A DNA stretch of 8,235 nucleotides, taken from Deltaproteobacteria bacterium (GTDB lineage Bacteria > Desulfobacterota > Dissulfuribacteria > Dissulfuribacterales > QOAL01). The position numbers and the translations under genes are program-made. The notes below the pieces were generated by a model. It was not told where the DNA came from and made no database searches. It saw nothing but the letters and a program-made list of their open reading frames with translations. Location: NCBI GenBank assembly GCA_026988585.1, contig JALSKY010000261.1, positions 1 to 8,235 on the forward strand, in the 5' to 3' direction. Below are positions 1 to 6,296 of this stretch, piece after piece; the stretch's first letter is position 1; every line of letters begins with the position of its first letter.

Positions 1-2591
1 ATAGTCAGTTTCTTCTCTTCATGTACCGGTTCAATTTTCAGTAGATGGCGGAGTCCTATTGGAAGCTCTTCATCGATCTTGTCTATTCCTCTGGCCATTT
101 CAAGATAACCCTTCTCCCCAAGGGCTGTCTTTCTGAGGATCTTGCCCACCCTGGCATTCCTGTTGGGTTCCTTGAACAGGGGAAGCTCCTTCTCCATTGC
201 AACCCGTTTAAGCCTGTCTTTGCCTATCTGTTCCATGAGAGAGAAACTGAGCCCTACTGTATCACTGGTGCAGAAGCAGGGTATGCGAAAGATTTCCTCT
301 ATCTCCCTGGTTACGCCGATTCCGGCAAAGATTCTGCCATAACCGCAAAGCTCATGGATGCCCATGGTGGACATCACCTTTTCCATGCCCTTCTGAAATA
401 CATCCAAGCTGTTGGCTATGGTCGTGGCCTTGGTTACGTCGTCTGTGGCAAAGGTGGTTATAACCTCCCACATAAGATATGGATTCAGGGCATCTGCCCC
501 GTTGCCCAGCAGGAACATAATGTCATGGAGGTTGCGGATAGCCCCGGATCTCACCACGATACTGGTCTTTCGCCTGAGATTTTCCTCTTCCAGTCTCTTG
601 TTGAGAAATGCCACGAAGAGACCCGGATCCAGAAAGACCCTGTTGTCTGAAAATGCCCCGGAATCATCCAGGATAAGGACAATTGCACCTCTTTTGACCT
701 TTATGACTGCCTGGTCAGCAAGTTTGTGCATCTGTTCCTTAAGGGAGTGGCCAGGATCAAAGGTGGTATTTAAAAAGGCCACCCGATCCCTGTCTCTTCC
801 CTGGGCAGTAAACCATGAGATTACATCTTCCAGGACTGCAGTGCCGGAATCGTCAGCAAGTTTTCTTATCTCCTGATGAGACAGCAATCTGTCCAGTTCT
901 TCATAGTTGAGAAGTAGCGGACTTTTGAGCTCCAGCCCCATAGGGCTCTTTTTCTGGATGCCAGACAGTTCTGGCCGGTCTCCAAGGATAATGCGGGTCG
1001 TGAAATGTTCAGCCTCTCTCTCCCTGTCAATGGCCGGGTTGGTAACAACGGCCACATTTTCCTTGAAAAATTCAGAGGTGTTGGGCAGCATTTCCGGAGC
1101 AATGGAGGCCAATGGACCTTGATGGCCCATGGATCCGATGATATCAACACCCTCTGTGGCAACCCGTTTTCTCAGATTTATATCGTAATTTTGCCAGCCG
1201 AATGCAGCCAGGAGATTTTTCTCCTTGAACCGGGAAAAATCTGTACGGGTAATGTTTGAATCTGCAATCTCAGAGAGTTTTTGGTCTGATTCCCTTGTTG
1301 CCTTTGGTATCCCCCGCGTAAAGCCCTTGATAAGCTTTAGAGGAGTACTCCTCTGCCAGAGGAGCTTTTTGAGTTTTTGCTGAATTTCACTATGGCGGTA
1401 AACCTTTGCCGCCTGGCCAAGAGATGCCTCTATGGCAACCTTTTCGCCAGGACCCAGCGGAATCGGGTCGTTCATGGTCTTTTTGATATCTACAACCCCC
1501 TTTTCAGACGAGAGGAAATATTCATAATCACTCTCGCCGAACCAGAGGGGACGCAGCCCAAGGGCATCTACGCTTCCCATGCAGACATTGCCGAATCTGG
1601 TGACAACGGCTGCCGGACCCTGGGCAGAAGAGGGGAAAAACCATCTGTAGAAGGTATAGAGTTTCTTCAGGTCATCATCATAATAGTCCACTTCACTATG
1701 GATAGCTGGAAAGACCATCTCCATGGCTTCCATGGGTTCCAGACCGTAGAGGTTTATGAGTCCCTCGATCACCCTGTTGAGATCCTGGGAGTCACTCCCC
1801 CCAGGCACCGGTTCGATGCCGAGAATTCTGCCGATGCTCCTGAGCCTTTCTATGGTGTTTATCTCTCCGTTATGTCCAAGAACAGAGAATGGCTGGGCCC
1901 TCTCCACTGTTGGAAGGGTATTGGTAGAGTATCTGCTGTGTCCAAGGGAGATGATGGAGGTAATCTCAGGATCCATCAGTTCCGGATAGACCCGTGGAAG
2001 CAGGTCTGGCATGCCGCGCAGTTTGAATACCACAGAGTCCAGGCTCAGGGACGCAATATGGATCTCCGGGACCAGCCTCTCCATCTCCATCTGGATCTGA
2101 AAGAAATTTCTGTTGGTTTCCAATCTGTTGGGAAAGTTGACAAGACCGGCTACCTGCCAGAATAGCGGGGCCTCAGCCTGTGCCCTTGGACCCAGTTCCT
2201 GATTTCTGGTATTCCCGATAATCTCGATGAGTATCTCGATATTTCTCTCTGCAAAGAGCTCTTTCAGCCTGGTCATGATCTGCTGGGCATCTTTGGTGAT
2301 GGCCCTTGGCAGGAGGAAATGCCCTACAAAGAATTTGTTACTCTCAGACAGGTAGCGGCTGAGCCCCTTCTCTTCCAGTCTTCTGGCCCAGATAGTCCTG
2401 GGAAGATCGCAGAGGATTCCGCAACCATCTCCCTCTCCTTTTATATCCCCTGATCGGTGTCCCATCCTGGTGAGGGCCTCGATGGTCTTGGCTATGTTGG
2501 CATGGGTACTCTGGCCACGTTTGTCCACCATGGCTATGATGGCACAGGCATCCCTTTCCTGAACTGAATGGCTTGAGACTCTGGCTTTCAT
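1..2591 (-). CDS. gltB: Glutamate synthase large subunit-like protein, N-terminal 863 residues (partial, runs off left edge)
   Basis: The frame is open from ATG at 2591 to the left edge without a stop, and the C-terminal part is missing. An AGGAG (2602-2606 on this strand) lies 10 bases before the ATG. Cys16 in ERDAC follows a 15-residue leader, as expected for a class II glutamine amidotransferase whose propeptide is cut off to free the N-terminal Cys. HSRYSTNTLP and GHNGEINT (Asn241-Gly242) are classic glutamate synthase amidotransferase motifs. Around residue 488, SMGHQGPLA followed by VTNPAIDRERE matches the central domain, which ends near residue 750 with MGIHELCGYGRIFAGIG. The FMN/Fe-S synthase domain should lie left of the window. 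In the family, glutamine amide nitrogen is moved to 2-oxoglutarate to make glutamate in the cytoplasm. Several motifs are divergent (DACAIIA for the usual DACGVGF), so it may be a GltB paralogue rather than the housekeeping enzyme. Confidence 0.85.
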   Translation of the reverse strand, partial: MKARVSSHSVQERDACAIIAMVDKRGQSTHANIAKTIEALTRMGHRSGDIKGEGDGCGILCDLPRTIWARRLEEKGLSRYLSESNKFFVGHFLLPRAITKDAQQIMTRLKELFAERNIEILIEIIGNTRNQELGPRAQAEAPLFWQVAGLVNFPNRLETNRNFFQIQMEMERLVPEIHIASLSLDSVVFKLRGMPDLLPRVYPELMDPEITSIISLGHSRYSTNTLPTVERAQPFSVLGHNGEINTIERLRSIGRILGIEPVPGGSDSQDLNRVIEGLINLYGLEPMEAMEMVFPAIHSEVDYYDDDLKKLYTFYRWFFPSSAQGPAAVVTRFGNVCMGSVDALGLRPLWFGESDYEYFLSSEKGVVDIKKTMNDPIPLGPGEKVAIEASLGQAAKVYRHSEIQQKLKKLLWQRSTPLKLIKGFTRGIPKATRESDQKLSEIADSNITRTDFSRFKEKNLLAAFGWQNYDINLRKRVATEGVDIIGSMGHQGPLASIAPEMLPNTSEFFKENVAVVTNPAIDREREAEHFTTRIILGDRPELSGIQKKSPMGLELKSPLLLNYEELDRLLSHQEIRKLADDSGTAVLEDVISWFTAQGRDRDRVAFLNTTFDPGHSLKEQMHKLADQAVIKVKRGAIVLILDDSGAFSDNRVFLDPGLFVAFLNKRLEEENLRRKTSIVVRSGAIRNLHDIMFLLGNGADALNPYLMWEVITTFATDDVTKATTIANSLDVFQKGMEKVMSTMGIHELCGYGRIFAGIGVTREIEEIFRIPCFCTSDTVGLSFSLMEQIGKDRLKRVAMEKELPLFKEPNRNARVGKILRKTALGEKGYLEMARGIDKIDEELPIGLRHLLKIEPVHEEKKLT

Positions 2592-2677
2592 TCCAATGGT
2601 TCTCCTGTCTTTCTGATTTTCACCGGTGAAGTTGCACGCAGACCATGACTGTTTCACTGGCTGAGAGCCAAAAGGCA

Positions 2678-2763
2678 GGATGCCAGGGCACAGACGGTCC
2701 CCATGCAGTCTGTTCGACGGTAACCAAAAAACATATACTCAATAGGCCTGGATGCCAAGGGCA
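2678..2763. repeat. Imperfect direct repeat pair, GGATGCCA(A)GGGCA
   Basis: GGATGCCAGGGCA at 2678-2690 recurs as GGATGCCAAGGGCA at 2750-2763, differing by one inserted A, with starts 72 bases apart. The second copy also forms the left arm of the hairpin at 2753-2772. It could be a remnant of an intergenic repeat family or a paired regulatory site for the gltB-like gene; the window alone cannot decide. Confidence 0.5.
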
Positions 2764-2772
2764 AACTTGGCA
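2753..2772. other. Perfect 7-bp inverted repeat (hairpin) upstream of gltB-like gene
   Basis: TGCCAAG (2753-2759) and CTTGGCA (2766-2772) pair perfectly across a 6-base loop. On the minus strand it lies 37 bases past the exonuclease stop. The nearest T-run on that strand (2725-2730) is more than 20 bases beyond the hairpin, so it is not a standard intrinsic terminator. It may act as an attenuating structure, an mRNA 3'-end stabiliser or a protein site. Confidence 0.4.
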
Positions 2773-2808
2773 GCTATCCATCATATCTATAGATGGAAAT
2801 AGAGGCAT

Positions 2809-3516
2809 TCAGAAGAGCCATCGCCATGACCGCCCTGCAAGATAGAGATCTTTCAGGGTGGTGATTCCTCCCTGTTTCAGTTTTTTGGTCAGGAAGAGAA
2901 ATAGATAGGCGGTCTGCAAGGCATCTTGCAGGGCATCGTGCTGAGGAAATTCCGGAAGGCCATATTCTTTTGTGAGATCTGCAAGGTTGAACGACACCTT
3001 GTAGTCAAACTGGTCGTAATAGTTGCCCCATTTTTCTTCACGATAAACCTGGGCCAGACGCAGGGTGTCGATACAGGGATTGCCAAGTGGTGCTCCAAGT
3101 TGCTTGGAGCAGACCTTGTTGATGAAGGCCATGTCCAGATCTATGTAATGACCAACTATCAGGGCTCCGTCACAGAACTCTATAAAGTCCTTGAGGACCT
3201 GTTCGATTTTAGGGGCTGATTCGATCTGCTCCGGCGTGATCCTGTGTATCAGGGTACTGTCCTTGGGTAGCGGTTTGGCGGGCTTGACAAATTGATGATA
3301 CGTTTCAGAAACGACTATACGGAAATCCCTGATCCGTACAGCTCCCATAGAGACTATCTCGTCTCTTTTCGGGTTAAGACCAGTGAGCTCGGAGTCGAAT
3401 ACTACGAATTCATAGGAGGCAAGGGGCCTCTCCTGGTTGAACTCCTTGAAATATGCGTGGTTCCGCTCTATGACCGGATCTTTCTTTTTCCACCTGTTAA
3501 ACAACTTGGTTAACAT
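2809..3516 (-). CDS. DnaQ-like DEDDh 3'-5' exonuclease
   Basis: This 235-residue protein has all three exonuclease motifs: FVVFDSELTG (Asp41, Glu43), VGHYIDLDMAF (Asp128) and QHDALQDA (His193, Asp198). The DEDDh set is complete, so it should be an active Mg-dependent nuclease. The fold is that of the proofreading epsilon subunit of DNA polymerase III, but the extra N-terminal 35 residues, basic at the start, and the absence of a polymerase-binding tail argue for a stand-alone exonuclease. It begins about 34 bases after the stop of the CBS/DUF294 gene, so the two probably share a transcript. This pairing of a DUF294/CBS protein with a DnaQ-like exonuclease is, as far as I recall, recurrent in proteobacteria, suggesting a shared signalling role. 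Start choice: ATG at 3516 is preferred to an in-frame GTG at 3525; neither has a clear Shine-Dalgarno. The substrate is unknown. Confidence 0.88.
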   Translation of the reverse strand: MLTKLFNRWKKKDPVIERNHAYFKEFNQERPLASYEFVVFDSELTGLNPKRDEIVSMGAVRIRDFRIVVSETYHQFVKPAKPLPKDSTLIHRITPEQIESAPKIEQVLKDFIEFCDGALIVGHYIDLDMAFINKVCSKQLGAPLGNPCIDTLRLAQVYREEKWGNYYDQFDYKVSFNLADLTKEYGLPEFPQHDALQDALQTAYLFLFLTKKLKQGGITTLKDLYLAGRSWRWLF

Positions 3517-3550
3517 GGTTACCACATTGAAATCGGTCTTGTGTGCCGGT

Positions 3551-5485
3551 TCAGATCATGGGAAAGGTCTCTTTTATTACGGAATGAAGCCTGTTGATCA
3601 CCCCAAATGCCTCCTTCAGTGTCTGCTTTTCTATGTCAGTAAGGTCTGAAGGCCTGATATAGTTGTCAGGTTCTCTTCCCTCTTCCATGCATCTCAACTG
3701 ATGAATGAACCTGAGCTGCATCTGGAACTCATAGGCCTCTACAGTCTCAGAAAAGAGTTCCTTGGAAATATGTTCCTGTTCATGCAGTGCTTCCAGCCTC
3801 CGAACCGTGTTTGTCTCCTTGAGACCAAACTTCAGGGCAAAGAGCCTGGCAAAATCCACAAAGGGCACCAGCCCCCGTTTTTTTATGTCCAGGCTGTTTC
3901 GATGCTCCCCATCCTTTTCCACAATGAAATTTCGGAAAAAAGTCAGCGGTGGACGGGCTTCGAGACAGTCCTTTGCCAGATGGAAGAGGAATATCTCCTG
4001 TTGCGGGATGGTGGCAGAGAGGTGGTCTCTCAGCCTGAAGCCCAGATCAAAGGTACCGTATCCAGGTCTGAAATCAAAGAATATGGTGGAGTGGAGTATC
4101 TCTTTGGGTTCCGGCTTGAGTATCCAGCCGTCAAATGTCTGTTGCCAGCTGGAATAGGGCTGGCACCACTTGGGATTGGATGCCATTATCTCTCCGGGAC
4201 ACTTTGAGTAACCACATTTTTCAAGATGCTCTACGGCCTCTGCCGCAAACCGGGCGAAGTATTCGCTGCAGGCCCTGCCCTGCTCCTGGTTTTCCGGGTC
4301 CTGAAAGATCAGGGCATTGTCCTGATCTGTCTTGAAGGTTTGCTCTTTCCTTCCTTCACTTCCCATGAGCAGCCAGCAGTAAGGGAGAGGCGGGGCTCCA
4401 AACTTTGATTCCAAAAGAAAAAGGATGCGGCTCAAAATATGGTCATTCAGGATGGTAATCATCCGTGTGATGTTGTTTGCCTTGGCTCCCTCCTCAATCA
4501 GGGTGCGCACAATTAAAGGAATCTTTTTGGCCAGGGGATAGATGTCCTCAATCCGGTTCTGGGCCACTATCTCCCTGAATAGATAGATGGGAGAGCTCCC
4601 CTGTAACACCATGATGTCATGTGATGTTATAACACCGATAACCTTTTTGCCTTTCTTCAGACCGAGATGGTGGATACGGTTCCTCATCATGTAGAGGAGT
4701 GCGTCAAAGCAGATGGTATCGGAATCTATGGTTGCCACTGGTGAAGACATCACATCAGACACCGCAGTATTGTATGGCCTTGCCTTGGCGACGACTTTGT
4801 TCCTGAGGTCTTTGTCCGTGATTATTCCTATGATCTCGTCCTGTTCATCTCTCACCAGCAAGGAACCTATATGATGCCTGGCCATCTCGATTGCCGCCTT
4901 TTGGACAGTCTGGGACGCCTGTATGGTAATCGGCTCCCGCTTTATCAGGTCCTTTACAGTTACAGAAAAGAGATATAGTGCCCCTTCCGTCCTGGGAGCC
5001 ACCTTGTGATGGCGAAGTTCTGCATAGGCGGTCCTGATGAATTTGTCAGAAAAGCTTTTGAGATAGAACTGGGCAAATCCTGCCTGTTCATTTATCAGTT
5101 TGAGAAATGTCTCTTTGGGCAAAAGAAAACAGAAGGTATCCTCCACTGTTTCAACATTAAGATTGGCTGTAGCCCCGTGAATCATGGGAAGGGCTCCGAT
5201 ATATGAGCCTTCGCCCCGGAAATCCTTCAGGGTGACCATCCCCTCCTCATCCTTCAGGTAGATTTTCACTCCGCCTTTTTGGATGATATAAAGGTGTTCC
5301 ACAACAGTTTCCTGCTGCTTGAAGATTATTGTGCCCTCGGGAAAGAAATCTATGGTGACCTCTTTTGCAATTTTGTCGAGAGTATCTTTCGGCAGTTGAT
5401 GGAAGGGGATAGTCTTTTTCAGAAAATCTACAACTACCTCGGGGGTTACGGAGTGAACGTCTTTGCCCTTTTTTTCTCTTGTCAT
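3551..5485 (-). CDS. Cyclic-nucleotide-binding / CBS / DUF294 nucleotidyltransferase-like signalling protein
   Basis: This soluble 644-residue protein has four visible parts. A cNMP-binding beta-barrel (about 23-145) includes LYIIQKGGVKIYL. Two CBS domains (about 178-235 and 243-297) include IIGIITDKDLR and VIGVITSHDI. A DUF294 nucleotidyltransferase domain (about 320-475) has the GSEGRKEQ (375-382) and TDQDNALI (386-393) motifs, with Asp387 and Asp389 as likely metal ligands. A helical C-terminal domain runs to the end. CBS pairs usually bind adenine nucleotides, so the protein probably senses nucleotide or energy state and modifies a partner or small molecule; the GlnD-like nucleotidyltransferase motifs suggest nucleotidyl transfer, but the target is unknown. 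Start: the frame is open upstream to 5578, but ATG at 5485 has AGGAG (5491-5495) five bases before it, so it is preferred. It leads the exonuclease gene and faces the hydrogenase protease gene across a shared regulatory gap. Confidence 0.9.
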   Translation of the reverse strand: MTREKKGKDVHSVTPEVVVDFLKKTIPFHQLPKDTLDKIAKEVTIDFFPEGTIIFKQQETVVEHLYIIQKGGVKIYLKDEEGMVTLKDFRGEGSYIGALPMIHGATANLNVETVEDTFCFLLPKETFLKLINEQAGFAQFYLKSFSDKFIRTAYAELRHHKVAPRTEGALYLFSVTVKDLIKREPITIQASQTVQKAAIEMARHHIGSLLVRDEQDEIIGIITDKDLRNKVVAKARPYNTAVSDVMSSPVATIDSDTICFDALLYMMRNRIHHLGLKKGKKVIGVITSHDIMVLQGSSPIYLFREIVAQNRIEDIYPLAKKIPLIVRTLIEEGAKANNITRMITILNDHILSRILFLLESKFGAPPLPYCWLLMGSEGRKEQTFKTDQDNALIFQDPENQEQGRACSEYFARFAAEAVEHLEKCGYSKCPGEIMASNPKWCQPYSSWQQTFDGWILKPEPKEILHSTIFFDFRPGYGTFDLGFRLRDHLSATIPQQEIFLFHLAKDCLEARPPLTFFRNFIVEKDGEHRNSLDIKKRGLVPFVDFARLFALKFGLKETNTVRRLEALHEQEHISKELFSETVEAYEFQMQLRFIHQLRCMEEGREPDNYIRPSDLTDIEKQTLKEAFGVINRLHSVIKETFPMI

Positions 5486-5518
5486 ACCTGCTCCTGTTGC
5501 TGGAAGAAGTAAAAGGAA

Positions 5519-5531
5519 ATATCTGAGATAT
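5519..5531. promoter_or_regulatory. Short perfect dyad ATATCT-G-AGATAT
   Basis: Two 6-base arms are perfectly inverted around one base, and the ATATCTG unit recurs directly at 5528-5534. The site sits 34-46 bases upstream of the CBS/DUF294 start, inside its likely 5' leader. It could be an operator or mRNA hairpin. AT-rich dyads of this length occur by chance, so confidence is low. Confidence 0.3.
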
Positions 5532-5588
5532 CTGTAGCCTGATAAAAATTTCAGTTGTGCTAAGTGTGCATAAGCCAAAAAATATTTA

Positions 5589-5606
5589 TGAGTGAGCGCT
5601 TATTCA
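5589..5606. promoter_or_regulatory. 18-bp dyad, candidate TetR-family-type operator between divergent genes
   Basis: TGAGTGAGCGCTTATTCA is symmetric about AGCGCT: 14 of 18 positions match their reverse complement and the other four differ only by transitions. The TGAnTnA...TnAnTCA form is typical of operators of TetR-family (and some other HTH) dimers. It lies in the 214-base divergent gap, 94 bases before the hydrogenase protease start and 104 bases before the CBS/DUF294 start, inside AT-rich promoter-like DNA. No -35/-10 pair with proper spacing could be assigned with confidence. The cognate regulator is not in the window. Confidence 0.45.
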
Positions 5607-5699
5607 GGGTTGATTTTAACAATATTTAATATAAAGTGAAGCTGATACGAGCATTTTCTGGAAATAAAATCTTTTATAAACGCAAGGTGTTTGCACAAC

Positions 5700-6290
5700 A
5701 TGCCCAACAATATCCTTTCCGACATTCCTGTTTCCCGTGTTGAGACAGCTATCTACGGGTGCGGGAATCTTCTCTTCGGCGATGATGGAGTAGGGCCGGA
5801 GGTAATCAACAGGCTCAAGGAGTGCGAGCTGCCTGATGATGTCCTTGTGGAGGACGTTGGGACCAGTATCAGGGACATCCTTTTTGATTATCTTCTTGCC
5901 CCTCAGATAGCTCCCAGGCGGATAATTATCATAGATGCAGTGGATTATCCTGATCGTAAGCCCGGGGAGGTATTCGAGATCACTCCAAGGCAGGTTCCCG
6001 CTGCCAAGATCCATGATTTTTCTCTTCACCAGTTTCCAACCGTGAATATGCTGGCAGAGTTGTCAGAGGCCACAGACATTGAGATCAGGGTCTTTGCAGT
6101 CCAGATACAGCATATTCCTGACGAGGTCTCTCCTGGGTTGTCTGTGCCTGTATCCCAGGCAGTGACCCAGGTTTGTGATATGATCCTTGAGATCTTGAAC
6201 CATGCGTCCACCACCAACCATCCAATATCCATTGATCAACAGGGTGTAAAAGATGATGACCACCAATGTACAACAACGGAAGAGAGGTAA
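5700..6290 (+). CDS. Hydrogenase maturation protease (peptidase family M52, HycI/FrhD-like)
   Basis: This 196-residue protein has the M52 signature near its N-terminus: YGCGNLLFGDDGVGPEV (19-35), IIIIDAVDY (76-84) and SLHQFP (108-113). Asp29 (or Asp28), Asp79 and His110 are the likely nickel-sensing ligands, matching Glu16, Asp62 and His93 of E. coli HybD. The family cuts the C-terminal peptide from a [NiFe] hydrogenase large subunit once nickel is inserted. The last 25 residues (after about 170) are polar and look unstructured. Start: ATG at 5700 has AAGGTG (5684-5689) 10 bases before it; an in-frame TTG at 5691 is too close to that site. It sits 6 bases before the HdrD-like gene, so it is probably translated from the same mRNA and serves a hydrogenase that works with this Hdr complex. 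No hydrogenase subunit lies in the window, and the downstream part beyond the right edge is the likely place. Confidence 0.9.
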   Translation: MPNNILSDIPVSRVETAIYGCGNLLFGDDGVGPEVINRLKECELPDDVLVEDVGTSIRDILFDYLLAPQIAPRRIIIIDAVDYPDRKPGEVFEITPRQVPAAKIHDFSLHQFPTVNMLAELSEATDIEIRVFAVQIQHIPDEVSPGLSVPVSQAVTQVCDMILEILNHASTTNHPISIDQQGVKDDDHQCTTTEER

Positions 6291-6296
6291 AAGCAG

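Larger units (their letters stand above)
2592..2808. other. Intergenic region between exonuclease and gltB-like genes
   Basis: This 217-base gap holds the upstream region of the gltB-like gene. It contains an imperfect direct repeat (2678-2690 and 2750-2763) and a 7-bp hairpin (2753-2772). There is no convincing T-tailed terminator. A 62-codon minus-strand frame (2808 to 2620) begins with an ATG directly after the exonuclease stop, but it has no Shine-Dalgarno of its own. Its composition (rich in Trp, Cys, Pro, with PWHP twice) follows from the DNA repeat, so I do not call it a gene. Confidence 0.5.

Noticed and set aside
45..650. Plus-strand 201-codon open frame at the left end.
   Set aside because: It is antisense to the gltB-like gene, which has clear family motifs over the same bases; the predicted protein resembles nothing I recognise.
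1377..2165. Plus-strand 262-codon open frame.
   Set aside because: It lies opposite the amidotransferase domain of the gltB-like gene (NGEINT and HSRYSTN motifs) and has no ribosome site or recognisable domain.
2753..2772. Hairpin as an intrinsic terminator of the exonuclease gene.
   Set aside because: It lacks an adjacent T-run on the minus strand; the nearest is more than 20 bases away.
2620..2808. 62-codon minus-strand frame starting directly after the exonuclease stop.
   Set aside because: There is no Shine-Dalgarno, the Trp/Cys/Pro-rich content mirrors the DNA repeat, and no family is recognised; kept only as a note in the intergenic entry.
3701..4207. Plus-strand 168-codon open frame opposite the CBS/DUF294 gene.
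   Set aside because: It is a shadow of a gene with strong domain evidence on the other strand.
5486..5578. N-terminal extension of the CBS/DUF294 protein up to 5578, with a hydrophobic FLLLLPATGAG stretch that could suggest a signal peptide.
   Set aside because: The ATG at 5485 has a well-placed AGGAG, the cNMP domain starts shortly after it, and the extension overlaps a dyad in AT-rich leader DNA.
5610..5635. TTGATT ... TATAAA as a sigma-70 promoter for the hydrogenase protease operon.
   Set aside because: The spacing is 14 bases, too short for a standard promoter; the region is simply AT-rich.
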